DNA of 64,000 nt from an uncultured Bacilli bacterium (GTDB lineage Bacteria; Bacillota_I; Bacilli_A; RF39; UBA660): the NCBI GenBank assembly GCA_934085825.1, contig CAKOHR010000004.1:55618-119617 (forward strand), written 5' to 3'. The position numbers and the translations under genes are program-made. Below, in pieces: positions 9,928-19,002 of the stretch. The notes beneath the pieces were generated by a model. That model was not told the origin of the DNA, made no database searches, and worked only from the letters and a program-made list of their open reading frames with translations. Position 1 is the first letter of the stretch. Every line of letters begins with the position of its first letter.

Positions 9928-10542
9928 CTAATCCTCCATATCTATAATATCACATTTTACTATTTTTCCTTTTTCAAAATATAACTTTATAATGTTAATA
10001 CTTTGCTCTGCATCATCTATTATAACTCTATCATCAAAACTTAAAATTAATCTATCATCTAAATTATACCCTTTTTCAAGCTTATCTAATAAATAAGCCA
10101 TTATTGCACTTTTTTGTGTAAATATAACAGTATTTCTATATCCTTGTTTCTTAATTATTCTATCTATAGCTATATTCATTCTTTTATTTACATCCGAAAG
10201 GCTTTCTCCGTGATTAAATTTAAACTCAAAATTTCTTTCTTGCATAAACCTTAGCATTTTTATATTTCTTTTTCCTAGATCTCCCAGCTTTAAATCGTTT
10301 AAAAAAGAATTTATAATAATATCACATTTTTTTAATGAAGCATAATATTTAGCACAATCTATACTTGATGCGTAGCTTGATGAATATATAACATCTGCAT
10401 CTATTTTTTTGGCTAATTTAACTGCTAGCTTTTCTCCAGCGATTGAAAGAGGTCTGTTTATTCTTTTTTCTTCTAACCTTTCATCAGTTTCATAAACTAT
10501 ATCATCTATTACTAAATTATTACTAACTAGGTACAGTATCAT
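9928..10542 (-). CDS. Histidine-phosphatase-fold protein lacking catalytic histidines
   Basis: 204 residues from the ATG at 10542, which has a strong AAGAAGGTGATAAAG ribosome-binding site; an in-frame ATG 18 codons upstream has none and lies in the promoter. The pattern RPLSIAGEKLAVKLA, DVIYSSSYASSIDCA and HGESLSDVNKRM follows the phosphoglycerate-mutase/histidine-phosphatase superfamily. The N-terminal RHG motif is replaced by VSNN, and the second catalytic histidine (normally SHG) is replaced by FTQKSA. It is therefore probably a catalytically dead relative, perhaps a binding or regulatory protein. It heads the operon with pduL and dusB. Confidence 0.65.
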   Translation of the reverse strand: MILYLVSNNLVIDDIVYETDERLEEKRINRPLSIAGEKLAVKLAKKIDADVIYSSSYASSIDCAKYYASLKKCDIIINSFLNDLKLGDLGKRNIKMLRFMQERNFEFKFNHGESLSDVNKRMNIAIDRIIKKQGYRNTVIFTQKSAIMAYLLDKLEKGYNLDDRLILSFDDRVIIDDAEQSINIIKLYFEKGKIVKCDIIDMED

Positions 10543-10558
10543 CTTTATCACCTTCTTA

Positions 10559-10587
10559 ATTTTACCAAATAAATTAATTATTGACAA
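10559..10587 (-). promoter_or_regulatory. Promoter of the phosphatase-like/pduL/dusB operon
   Basis: Minus strand: TTGTCA (10582-10587), 17-base spacer, TAAAAT (10559-10564). Its -35 box lies on top of the -35 box of the divergent rnr promoter. Confidence 0.65.
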
Positions 10588-10609
10588 TACTTTCAAAATA
10601 ATCTATAGT
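10581..10609 (+). promoter_or_regulatory. Promoter of rnr
   Basis: Perfect TTGACA (10581-10586), 17-base spacer, TATAGT (10604-10609), 21 bases before the rnr start. Confidence 0.8.
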
Positions 10610-10630
10610 AGTAGTTGAAGGCGGTGTACT

Positions 10631-13114
10631 ATGAAAAATACTTTAATTGAAATTTTTAAACCAAATCCTAAAAGTTTAACATTAAATGATATCAAAGAAG
10701 CTCTTGGTTACAAAAATATTACAAACGTTCAAAAGCGTCATCTTGTTAAAAAACTGTTAAAATTAGAATTAGACGGAAAAATATATTACGACTTTGTTGG
10801 TAATTGTTATTATGTGTTTCCATCTAATTTTTTTGTATCAAAAGTTAATAAGAATGTAGATGGTAAAATTATTTTTGGTATCAATGGTGAATTACAAGAA
10901 ATGAATACTAATAATGTTAATGCTAAAAAGAAAGATTTTATAATTGTAAAAAAAGAAAATGATGGTTATAAACTAGTCAAAGTTATAGGTAAAGCACAAG
11001 AGTTAGAAAGTGAGGAAGATTTAGAAAAAATATATAATTTATTTAATCCATATTCAGCTTCTTACAAATTTAAAGATCTTCTTAAAATTACAAAAGCTTC
11101 TGAAGATGATTTAAAAGATACTTTAAATGAGCTTGAAAATGAAGGAATTGCTTATTATGATCCCCAACAGGATTTATATAAAACAATGCCTTCAAATTAT
11201 TTTATTGCAACTGCTGAAGTGACAAGAAAAGGTTTCTATAATGTTAATTTTAATGGAATAATGTATTGTTTACCATATGAAAGTACATCTGGAATCTTAC
11301 CATTTGATAAAGTTCTATTAAAAAAAGAAGGAAAAAATATTTCTTTAGTAAAAATTATAAAAAGAGCTAATCCTCAAGTAGTTTGTGAAATTTTAGATGA
11401 TAAAAAAATAAAAATAGTTGGTTATAATAATATTAATGTAAGATGTACTGATCAGGAATTTCAAAAATTAAATCTTCCAGTTGGGACAAGATTTTTGGCA
11501 AATATTGATTGTATAGAATTTAATAATGCTTATCCAGTTCAATTTTTAGGGGTTCTAGGACATAAAAATGACTTAAATGCTGAGCTTGAAGCTATCACTT
11601 ATAATAATGGTTTTAAAGTTCGTTATTCAAAAGAGGAATTAGATCAAGCATATAGTTTACCTACAGAAGTAACTGAAGAAGATAAAAAAGATCGTATTGA
11701 TTTAACAGAAGAAAATATATTCACTATAGACGGAGCTCATACTAAAGATATGGATGATGCTGTATCAATTAGAAAACTTGAAAATGGTAATTATGAATTA
11801 ATGGTGTCTATTGCTGCTGTGTCGCATTATATAAGATATAATAGTCCGCTTTACTTAAGAGCTGCTTATAATACTACAAGCGTTTATCTTATTAATGGCG
11901 TAAATCATATGCTTCATCCACAAGTGTCTAATGGTATTTGTTCTTTAAATCCTAATGTTGAAAGACTAGCTAAAACTTATAAAATTGAAATAAATCCTAA
12001 AGGCAATATTGTAGACTTTTCTTTCTTTGATAGTGTTATAAAGTCAAAAAAGAAAATGACTTATGAAGATTGTAATGAAATATTTGAAAATAATAAAATT
12101 CCTAATGGTTATGAACCATTTGTAAATGATTTATTAATAATGCAAGAACTTGCTCAAATTATTGAAAATCGTCGGCGAGAAAATGGAGCACTTGATTTTG
12201 GAAACAATGAAATTGAATTTGTCTTAGATGATAATGGCACAATTGTAGATGTTGTTCATCGTAAGCAAGGTGCGGCAGAAAAATTAATTGAAAATTTTAT
12301 GGTTATAACTAATGAAGGAATTGCTGAATATATGTATAATTTAGGAATTGAATTTGTTTATAGAAATCATGAAATTCCATACGATGATAAAGTAAAGGAA
12401 ACTATTAAATTGATAACTTCAATGGGATATAGGGTTAATGCTTTAGAAAATAGTGATGATCCACATGTTATGCAGACGGTCATTAATAGTTTAAACTCTA
12501 GAGAAGAATTTTTCATTTTATCTTCCCTACTTTTAAGGTCTATGCAAAAAGCTTATTTTAGTACGGAAAATAAAGGACATTATGGTTTAGCATTAACAGC
12601 TTATTCTCAAACTACTTCACCAATTAGAAGACTTATGGATTTAATTATAGAATACATTCTTGATAATATAGATAAAATATATGATGGAACCTTGGATATG
12701 GAAGAACTTAAACCTTCACTTAATAGTTTGTGTGAAAGAGCTTCAATGATGGAAAGATGTGCTGATAAAGCTGAATATGAAGCTAATAAACTTTATATGA
12801 TTGATTATGTTTTAAAACATCAAGATGCTATTTACGAAGGATATATTCAAGAAATTACACCACGTTATATGATTGTAAAAACTAAAGAATTAATTGAAGG
12901 GATTGTCTTTTTTGAAGATATTGAAGATGGATCTTATGTTTATAATCCTGATTGTAAATGTTTGGAAAATCCTAAAACTAGACATAAAATTATGATTGGT
13001 AGTAAACTTAAACTTAACTTTAAAGATGCTAATCGAGAATATAGAATTTTGAGATTTAATGCAGAAGTTAATACTCTAGAAAAAGAAATAACACTTGCAA
13101 GAACAAAGAACTAA
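10631..13114 (+). CDS. rnr: Ribonuclease R
   Basis: 3'-5' exoribonuclease that degrades structured RNA. It has 827 residues, slightly longer than typical. The N-terminus is a winged-helix region (NDIKEALGYKN), with a second similar helical segment near residue 140, then cold-shock-like RNA-binding domains. The catalytic RNB domain starts near residue 355 (FTIDGAHTKDMDDAVSI; the aspartates bind metal) and includes YSQTTSPIRRLMDL. A C-terminal S1 domain (EGYIQEITPRYMIVKT) follows, with a short tail. The ribosome-binding site is GAAGGCGGTG. The gene has its own promoter and terminator. Confidence 0.95.
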   Translation: MKNTLIEIFKPNPKSLTLNDIKEALGYKNITNVQKRHLVKKLLKLELDGKIYYDFVGNCYYVFPSNFFVSKVNKNVDGKIIFGINGELQEMNTNNVNAKKKDFIIVKKENDGYKLVKVIGKAQELESEEDLEKIYNLFNPYSASYKFKDLLKITKASEDDLKDTLNELENEGIAYYDPQQDLYKTMPSNYFIATAEVTRKGFYNVNFNGIMYCLPYESTSGILPFDKVLLKKEGKNISLVKIIKRANPQVVCEILDDKKIKIVGYNNINVRCTDQEFQKLNLPVGTRFLANIDCIEFNNAYPVQFLGVLGHKNDLNAELEAITYNNGFKVRYSKEELDQAYSLPTEVTEEDKKDRIDLTEENIFTIDGAHTKDMDDAVSIRKLENGNYELMVSIAAVSHYIRYNSPLYLRAAYNTTSVYLINGVNHMLHPQVSNGICSLNPNVERLAKTYKIEINPKGNIVDFSFFDSVIKSKKKMTYEDCNEIFENNKIPNGYEPFVNDLLIMQELAQIIENRRRENGALDFGNNEIEFVLDDNGTIVDVVHRKQGAAEKLIENFMVITNEGIAEYMYNLGIEFVYRNHEIPYDDKVKETIKLITSMGYRVNALENSDDPHVMQTVINSLNSREEFFILSSLLLRSMQKAYFSTENKGHYGLALTAYSQTTSPIRRLMDLIIEYILDNIDKIYDGTLDMEELKPSLNSLCERASMMERCADKAEYEANKLYMIDYVLKHQDAIYEGYIQEITPRYMIVKTKELIEGIVFFEDIEDGSYVYNPDCKCLENPKTRHKIMIGSKLKLNFKDANREYRILRFNAEVNTLEKEITLARTKN

Positions 13115-13129
13115 ATTCTTTGTTTTTTT
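13103..13129 (+). terminator. Terminator after rnr
   Basis: Perfect 8-bp stem ACAAAGAA/TTCTTTGT with a CTAAA loop, followed by seven T. It overlaps the last codons of rnr. Confidence 0.85.
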
Positions 13130-13135
13130 GAGCAA

Positions 13136-13160
13136 GAAAAAAAGACTTGAATTCAAGTCT
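13136..13160 (-). terminator. Terminator after rmuC
   Basis: An 18-base perfect palindrome centred on GAATTC (13143-13160), followed on the minus strand by a T run. It overlaps the rmuC stop codon. Confidence 0.75.
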
Positions 13161-14250
13161 AATGAGTTTCTATTTCTAAATGTTCTTCTTTAGCTCCTAA
13201 CTTATCTAAGTCTACACTATTGATACTATCAAATCTTTTAGTTATTTTTTCACTAGTTGTATGAAGTTCATCGATACTTTGGTTTACTGTTTTAACACTT
13301 CTTGCTAGTTTATCCCAGCGTTCTTTATATCTTCCAAATTCCACACTTAATTTGTTTAACTCTTCATGAATTACTTTAGCATATTTATCTCTTTCCATAT
13401 TTTTAAGTATCATACTTATGATGGAAAGTGTACTTATTAAAGTTGTAGGTCCAGCGATCCACACCTTTTTGCTATATGCATAATTAAGAAGTTCTGGGTG
13501 ATATGCATTTATTTCTGCAAATAATGCTTCCGCGGGTAAAAACATAATGGCTTCATCGGTCGTTTCACCAGGTATAATATATTTTTCACTAATAGCATTT
13601 ATATGTTTTTTTACATCTTGAACAAACATCTTTTCATAGTATTCTCTTTCTTCTTTAGTTTTTGTTCTATCTGTCATTCTTTGGTAGTTTTCTAAAGGAA
13701 ACTTTGAATCAATAGCAATTGTTCCAAGGGGAGATGGTGCATAAAGAATGGCATCCGCTATAACACCGGTGGAAAGCTTAACTTGAGTCTTGTAAATGCC
13801 ATTTTTGTTACTGCCAAAGGCATTATTTAAAATATATTCTAAGTTTACTTCTCCGAAAGTACCACGAGTTTTTTTGTCTGTCAAAACCCCTTGAAGTGAT
13901 ACTATTTCTCCATTTAAACTATCTATTTTTTTCTGAGCTTCATCTATTTTACTTAATCTTTCTAAAACATTCATAAATGTTTTATTACTTTTTTCAAAAT
14001 TTTGATCAAGTCGTTCATTAACTCTATCGTTGATAATGGTTAGTTTCTTTTCTATTCTTTCATTTAAAAGTTCAAAATCTTGAGTTAGTACTTTGGAAAA
14101 GCCAAATTTAAATTCACCTATTTCTTTATTAATGTTAGCTTCAAAATGTCCAAGCCTTTCTGTCATTTCATTATTGTTATTTTTTCTTAAAATCAGTACT
14201 AATAATAGTATTATTACTATTATTAGTAGTCCTACAATTACATATTCCAT
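13159..14250 (-). CDS. rmuC: RmuC family DNA recombination protein
   Basis: 363 residues. An N-terminal transmembrane helix (about 4-22) is followed by a coiled-coil stretch (25-125) and the RmuC domain: RGTFGEVNLEYIL, a nuclease-like ADAILYAPSPLGTIAIDSKFPLENYQ, FLPAEALFAEINAYHPELLNYAY and the GPTTLISTLSIISMI segment. In E. coli RmuC limits inversions at short repeats and is proposed to be a nuclease; its exact activity is unknown. It is the last gene of an operon behind asnB. Confidence 0.9.
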   Translation of the reverse strand: MEYVIVGLLIIVIILLLVLILRKNNNNEMTERLGHFEANINKEIGEFKFGFSKVLTQDFELLNERIEKKLTIINDRVNERLDQNFEKSNKTFMNVLERLSKIDEAQKKIDSLNGEIVSLQGVLTDKKTRGTFGEVNLEYILNNAFGSNKNGIYKTQVKLSTGVIADAILYAPSPLGTIAIDSKFPLENYQRMTDRTKTKEEREYYEKMFVQDVKKHINAISEKYIIPGETTDEAIMFLPAEALFAEINAYHPELLNYAYSKKVWIAGPTTLISTLSIISMILKNMERDKYAKVIHEELNKLSVEFGRYKERWDKLARSVKTVNQSIDELHTTSEKITKRFDSINSVDLDKLGAKEEHLEIETH

Positions 14251-14266
14251 ACTTCCTCCTTAGATT

Positions 14267-16081
14267 TTAACTTTCAAAAAATACTTCATACCACTTAATA
14301 AATGTATAAATAGTCCATATTTTACGATAATTGTCTTTTTTGCCATCTACATGTTCTTTAAACATTTTATTTAATATGTCAATATTAAAGTATTTTTTAG
14401 CAATTTCACTATTTAATGCTCTTTCTACTTCTTCTTTGAAATTTCCCTCTTTAATCCATTCACGAACTGGAACTGGAAATCCTAACTTTTTCTTTTTGTA
14501 TGCTTCAGTTGGTATAACTTCTTTTGCTGCTTCTCTTAAAGCTACTTTTGTATTTTCTTTTGTAACTTTATAATCGAATGGAAGATGAGATGCAACTTTA
14601 AATACTTCCTTATCAATAAATGGTACTCTTCCTTCAATAGATGATGCCATTGTCATTCTATCAGCTTTAAGTAAAATATCTTTCATAAGCCAAAAATTTA
14701 TATCAATAGCTTGCATTTTATCAATATTGCTATAGTTTTTAAATTCGTTGTATACATCCTTAGTTACATCTATGGCTTTTAAGTCATAGCTACTTTTAAG
14801 AACCTTTTTAGCCATTTTGGTTGAAAAATTTCTGTTAACTCCAATATAACTATTTTCTAACTTTTCTCCTCTTCTTACAAGGAAGTTAAAACCTCTTCCT
14901 TCAGGGAAAATACTAGCAATTTTGCCAATGGCGTGTCTTATACAATAAGGCAATTTATTGTATAATTTGTAATCTACTTCTTCTCTATAATAGTTGTAGC
15001 CACCAAAGAATTCATCAGCACCTTCGCCAGATAAAACTACCTTTAAATCCTTACTTGCAAGTTTTGCAACAAAATATAATGATATAGCTGCTGGGTCACT
15101 TGTTGGTTCATCTAAATGATACATTATTTTACTTATATTCTCTAAATATTCTTCTTTAGTTATTATTTTACTTTCATTTTTAATACCTAATTTGTTTGCT
15201 AAATCTTTGGCATACATTGTTTCATCATATTTTTTATTTTCATATCCCACTGTGTATGTTTTATCAGGCTTAGCTAAAGATACTATGTATGATGAATCTA
15301 TTCCACTTGATAAAAATGAACCTACTTCAACATCTGATATTAAATGTTTATCTACACTATCTTTCATAACAGCACTAATATTTTTAACGGCATCTTCAAA
15401 ACTCATATCTTCTTCTTTAAAATCTAATTTAAAATATTTATTTATTTTAATGTCTTCATCCTTGTATAAAAGACTACATCCAGCATCTAGACGATATACA
15501 CCTTTAAAAAAGGTTTCATTTGTTGGTACAAAACTAAATTCAAGATAAGTTTCTAAAATGTTTTCATTAAATTCTTTTTTAAAATCTGGTACGTCTAAAA
15601 AAGATTTAATTTCTGATGCAAACATAAATGTATCATTCATTTTTGCATAATAAAGTGGTTTTATACCAAAGTTGTCTCGTGCTAAAAATACCTCTTTTTT
15701 ATTCTTATCATAAATTGCAAATGCAAACATTCCTCTTAAATGTTTGGGAAGATCCGTATACCATTCTTCAAACCCATGAACTAATACTTCTGTGTCGCTC
15801 TTTGTTTTAAAATCATGACCAAGTTTTATTAGTTCTTCTTTTAATTCTTGATAATTGTAAATTTCACCATTAAAAACTGTTACAACAGATTCATCTTCAT
15901 TAAACATCGGTTGATTTCCTGTAGATAAATCAATTATAGAAAGACGACGATGACCTAGAGCCACATCATTATCTATAAAGTACCCTTCTCCATCTGGTCC
16001 ACGATGTTTAATTCTATCATTCATTAATTTAATTGTATTTTCTTTTTCTTTTTTTGTTACTAACCCTACGATTCCGCACAT
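14267..16081 (-). CDS. asnB: Asparagine synthase (glutamine-hydrolysing)
   Basis: 604 residues starting MCGIVG, which exposes the nucleophilic Cys2 after Met removal. Residues 1-190 form the class II glutaminase domain (HRGPDGEG, GHRRLSIIDLS, FNGEIYN). The synthetase domain follows with the pyrophosphate-binding SSGIDSS motif and LSGEGADEFFGGY. It makes asparagine, or amidates a related acceptor, from aspartate, ATP and glutamine. The start overlaps the stop of the LTA-synthase-like gene by one base (TAATG). Because AsnB homologues also act in envelope modification and the neighbour is an envelope enzyme, a wall-related role is possible; asparagine synthesis is the default reading. Confidence 0.93.
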   Translation of the reverse strand: MCGIVGLVTKKEKENTIKLMNDRIKHRGPDGEGYFIDNDVALGHRRLSIIDLSTGNQPMFNEDESVVTVFNGEIYNYQELKEELIKLGHDFKTKSDTEVLVHGFEEWYTDLPKHLRGMFAFAIYDKNKKEVFLARDNFGIKPLYYAKMNDTFMFASEIKSFLDVPDFKKEFNENILETYLEFSFVPTNETFFKGVYRLDAGCSLLYKDEDIKINKYFKLDFKEEDMSFEDAVKNISAVMKDSVDKHLISDVEVGSFLSSGIDSSYIVSLAKPDKTYTVGYENKKYDETMYAKDLANKLGIKNESKIITKEEYLENISKIMYHLDEPTSDPAAISLYFVAKLASKDLKVVLSGEGADEFFGGYNYYREEVDYKLYNKLPYCIRHAIGKIASIFPEGRGFNFLVRRGEKLENSYIGVNRNFSTKMAKKVLKSSYDLKAIDVTKDVYNEFKNYSNIDKMQAIDINFWLMKDILLKADRMTMASSIEGRVPFIDKEVFKVASHLPFDYKVTKENTKVALREAAKEVIPTEAYKKKKLGFPVPVREWIKEGNFKEEVERALNSEIAKKYFNIDILNKMFKEHVDGKKDNYRKIWTIYTFIKWYEVFFES

Positions 16082-18048
16082 TATTTATCACCTAACACTT
16101 TCTTATAATAATCATTTACTATGATATTTTTACTCATATTCATTTTATTATTCACTAAATTATTCATATACGATATGTATTCATCACTTATTTTTTCATC
16201 TTTGTTTTTAGAAATAAATTTGCCTGATGCTGCAAAATAAGTTCCTTTATCACTAACCCAACTTCTATTTCCAAATATTGCGAGTCCTGGTTCTGTACTT
16301 AAAATATCTTTACCGATAATAAGTCTTGAATCATAGCTTGCCCCAAATAAATTATAAATTGTTGGTAATACATCAATTTGACTTCCCACTTTATCAATAT
16401 TTACGGTTTCCATTTCACTATTCCATAGAATAAAATTACTTTTGTTTACTTCAACAACTTCATCTTTTTTATAACTTGATATTTCATTTACTTCATCAAT
16501 ACTTAAATAATATGGGTAGTGATCTCCAACTAATGCTATCACTGTATTATCTAATTTACCTGCCTCTTTTAATTTATTTATTAAGGTTTCTAAAGCCCTG
16601 TCAAGTTCTATTTGAGCAGCTAAATAGGCTTTAGGCTTTTCACTATATTTTAAATTTGCTACTTCTTCTTGGTGTTTTTTAGCCATTGCACTTTGACTAA
16701 AAGTATATCCTCCATGTCCACTAACTGTTGCATAATATGTAAAGAATGGCTTATCACTCTTTATATAGTCATCAAATGTGGCATTAATCATTTCAACATC
16801 TGATTCTGGCCACTGATTACAATTAATACTTTCTTCAAGGCCATTTAAACAACCTTTGAAATTATCAAATCCTAATGCTTTCAAATATTTGTATCTATCT
16901 TGAAAATATATGCTATGATCATGATACGCATATGTGCTGTAACCTAAATTTTTAAAGACTGTAGCTATTCCCATTGGATATGTATTTGTACCACTTTTCC
17001 AGGGGCTTACAAAACCAGATGCTGCCACTAAACCTGTAAGTTCTTGAAATTCTCCACCAATCGTACTAGAAATAGTTGGTGTATAATAATTATTAAATTT
17101 AAATCCACTATTTACAAGTTTATAAAGTGTTGGAGTTAAATCTTCTCTTACAGCTATTTCATTGAAACTTTCTGCCATAAAAAGAATTAAATTCTTGCCT
17201 TCAAAATATTTTGTATATTTATTTTGTTTAGTACCACTTTCATTTTTGAAATATTCATGCATACTTTTAATAGTATCGTCACTTTCATTTTTTATTAGAT
17301 CATCAAAATCAATATCTAAGTTATTATATTCATAGGCTATGTCATTTACATTATTTGTATTTTTATTTGTTTTGTCATCATTAATGTTTTCTATAATATC
17401 TACGCTTTCTTTAAAGTTAAATACAAGGCGATAAGAATCTATAAAAAATGTATTTAAAACTCCAAAAGTTCTAACGTTTAAATCAACATTGTTTATTTTA
17501 TAATAAAGTTTATATGGAGAATTAATTTCATTTTTATTTATTCTTAAAAATAAGTAAAATGAGCCAATACTTGCCAAACATAAACTACTTTTAATAAGAG
17601 TTATTTTCTTTGCTTGTTTCTCAATTATAATTAAGTAATTTAGTATGGAAAACAATATAAACGGTAAAAATAATAAAATGACGCCGATGATGTTATTTAA
17701 TACTAAATTAATACCATCTTTGGCAAAAGATACAACTTGACCAGAAGCACCAAGCAAACCAAAGTCAAAATAAAAACTAAACATCCTAAATACACAAAAT
17801 TGAATACTATATAGTAAACTTACTAAAAATATATTTACAAGAAATATTATTTTATTGGTTTTTCTGTTAAATATTCTGCCTAATAAATCATAAAATAAAC
17901 TGATAGATAAGTTAAATATTAAAACATAAATAATATTTTTACTAAATATAGTATTTCCAGTTAATATTCTAAATGTTATTTCCATGTATAATAATATTAT
18001 AAAGGTTACTAACCCTAAATAAAACTTTCTTAATCTGAATTTTTTCAT
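16081..18048 (-). CDS. LTA synthase family membrane sulfatase
   Basis: 655 residues. Five or so transmembrane helices occupy residues 8-170, followed by a large extracellular alkaline-phosphatase/sulfatase domain. The domain begins NLILFMAESFNEIAV (metal-binding Glu), continues YYTPTISSTIGGEFQELTG (candidate catalytic Thr and the LtaS-like E-F-LTG motif), ATVSGHGGYTF and VALVGDHYPYY (metal ligands). Relatives transfer glycerol phosphate from phosphatidylglycerol to build lipoteichoic acid or related phosphoglycan. A second member of the family lies at 61752-63767. The gene heads the operon with asnB and rmuC; a TATAAT box lies about 20 bases upstream. Confidence 0.9.
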   Translation of the reverse strand: MKKFRLRKFYLGLVTFIILLYMEITFRILTGNTIFSKNIIYVLIFNLSISLFYDLLGRIFNRKTNKIIFLVNIFLVSLLYSIQFCVFRMFSFYFDFGLLGASGQVVSFAKDGINLVLNNIIGVILLFLPFILFSILNYLIIIEKQAKKITLIKSSLCLASIGSFYLFLRINKNEINSPYKLYYKINNVDLNVRTFGVLNTFFIDSYRLVFNFKESVDIIENINDDKTNKNTNNVNDIAYEYNNLDIDFDDLIKNESDDTIKSMHEYFKNESGTKQNKYTKYFEGKNLILFMAESFNEIAVREDLTPTLYKLVNSGFKFNNYYTPTISSTIGGEFQELTGLVAASGFVSPWKSGTNTYPMGIATVFKNLGYSTYAYHDHSIYFQDRYKYLKALGFDNFKGCLNGLEESINCNQWPESDVEMINATFDDYIKSDKPFFTYYATVSGHGGYTFSQSAMAKKHQEEVANLKYSEKPKAYLAAQIELDRALETLINKLKEAGKLDNTVIALVGDHYPYYLSIDEVNEISSYKKDEVVEVNKSNFILWNSEMETVNIDKVGSQIDVLPTIYNLFGASYDSRLIIGKDILSTEPGLAIFGNRSWVSDKGTYFAASGKFISKNKDEKISDEYISYMNNLVNNKMNMSKNIIVNDYYKKVLGDK

Positions 18049-18239
18049 AGACTACCTCTACATGTTCTATTATACCACTAATTATTGCTTTTATATAATA
18101 GATTGTACGAAAATTTACACTTTCAAAGTAAATAAAATTATTAATCAAAAAACTAGATATAAAATCTAGTCAACTTTTCTTAATTTTCACTGTAGCTTGG
18201 GTACTTCCGCTTTTTTATAAATCATATTTTTGAAGTTTT
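18049..18239. other. Spacer between the LTA-synthase-like gene and the toxin locus
   Basis: Holds the promoter region of the gene to the left (TATAAT at minus-strand distance about 20 from the start), the toxN-side terminator, and a segment around 18186-18239 that weakly resembles the toxI leader at 18905-18948. No gene is seen. Confidence 0.5.
18147..18170 (-). terminator. Terminator downstream of the toxin locus
   Basis: Minus strand: ACTAGAT and ATCTAGT form a 7-bp stem around TTTAT, followed by TTTTTTG. Confidence 0.65.
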
Positions 18240-18295
18240 CCTCATCAATACAGATTTTAATATATCATATCTTTGTGTGTTTGTGATGCTTTTTT
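18240..18295 (-). repeat. Decayed second copy of the toxI promoter/leader
   Basis: About 55 bases with roughly 80% identity by eye to 18949-19003, the promoter region of the toxin-antitoxin locus. Shared pieces include CCTCAT, AATACA, TTTAATATA, CATAT and GCTTTTTT. It begins exactly where the toxin frame ends, so the toxIN unit is bracketed by direct repeats of its own leader. This suggests a former tandem array. Confidence 0.55.
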
Positions 18296-18751
18296 AATTG
18301 ACTTGCATAATTTTTGAATATTCTTCGCACTTTTCCTTTAACAATTTGAAATTACAGCATCTTCTAGCAATGTTATTTTCAGGAACCAAATTCTTTAAAA
18401 CATATATAATTTTTTATCTCTCTGATTATCAAATATTCTAAATTCTTCAAGATTGTCAAATGTTACTCGAGTATAGTTTGATGATGTAACAGGTATCATA
18501 TTATTTAAATCTATTGCTCCATATATTTTTCCAGTTTTGTAATTCACAATTTTAAAAAAGTCTAAATCGTTTTTCATGTTATCAAATTTTTTCTTATATG
18601 ATGTTAATGGTGCAAAAAAATCAGTTCCATCTAATCTCAAAATAATACCTAAAAAACATTTCATCTTGTTTTTATATTCAACATTTGGTACAAATTTATC
18701 ATATTTCTTTAAGTATTTTATGTAATCATTGTTTATTGAATACCAAAACAT
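18294..18751 (-). pseudogene. toxN: ToxN/AbiQ family type III toxin, frameshifted near the C-terminus
   Basis: The N-terminal 116 codons match the ToxN/AbiQ endoribonuclease family: MFWYSINNDYIKYLKKYD, FLGIILRLDGTDFFAPLTS, a KIYGAIDLNNMIPV core with the usual order, and NLEEFRIF. The frame then ends at 18395 (KKLYMF). The missing family C-terminus, IARRCCNFKLLKEKCEEY, is intact in another frame and ends at 18294. The switch falls on a TATATAT run near 18400, so a two-base gain or one-base loss by slippage explains it; repaired, the protein would have about 151 residues. Known ToxN proteins cut RNA at A-rich sites and are held inactive by a repeat RNA made just upstream. The ribosome-binding site is TTAGGGGGAGATAAA. 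It may be dead, phase-variable, or a read error. Confidence 0.8.
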
Positions 18752-18771
18752 TTTATCTCCCCCTAAACAAA

Positions 18772-18798
18772 GGATTATTTTCGTATAGAAAATAATCC
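18772..18798 (-). terminator. Terminator between antitoxin RNA and toxN
   Basis: Minus strand: GGATTATTTTC and GAAAATAATCC form a perfect 11-bp stem with a 5-base loop, then TTTGTTT. In type III systems a leaky terminator here sets the RNA-to-toxin ratio; the toxN ribosome-binding site follows directly. Confidence 0.85.
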
Positions 18799-18810
18799 CA
18801 CTTTTAATGT

Positions 18811-18910
18811 CACTTTTGAACTGGATGTGAGAACCACTTTATTGTTCACTTTTGAACTGGACGTGAGAACCACTTTATTGTTCACTTTTGAACTGGATGT
18901 GAGAACCACT
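18811..18910 (-). repeat. 2.8 tandem 36-nt antitoxin repeats
   Basis: Units at 18811-18846, 18847-18882 and a 28-base partial at 18883-18910. On the plus strand each unit starts CACTTTTGAACTGGA. The second unit differs from the others by a single base (GACGTG for GATGTG). There is no spacer between units. Confidence 0.95.
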
Positions 18911-18966
18911 GTAAGGAAACTTTGTTTCCATATATTTTATGAGATATACCTCATTAATACATATTT

Positions 18967-18995
18967 AATATAGCATATTGTTGCGTGCTTGTAAA
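18967..18995 (-). promoter_or_regulatory. Promoter of the toxI-toxN locus
   Basis: Minus strand: TTTACA (18990-18995), 17-base spacer, TATATT (18967-18972) with a TGC extension. It begins 8 bases past the end of the CPBP protease gene, so the locus is independently transcribed. Confidence 0.75.
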
Positions 18996-19002
18996 GCTTT
19001 TT

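Larger units (their letters stand above)
18772..18960 (-). ncRNA. toxI: ToxI-type antitoxin RNA of a type III toxin-antitoxin system
   Basis: The predicted transcript starts just below the promoter at 18967-18995, crosses 2.8 tandem 36-nt repeats and ends at the terminator at 18772-18798. The layout of promoter, repeats of 34-36 nt, terminator and toxin is that of ToxIN and AbiQ loci, whose antitoxins are processed by the toxin into single pseudoknot units. The repeat number and length are close to the antiQ antitoxin. Each unit contains an A-rich CAAAAG stretch of the kind such toxins cut, and a GTG/CAC hairpin. The transcript's exact ends are inferred. Confidence 0.82.

Noticed and set aside
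18811..18910. Three 36-nt repeats as a CRISPR array
   Set aside because: The units are directly joined with no spacers, and a toxin of the ToxN/AbiQ family follows a terminator.
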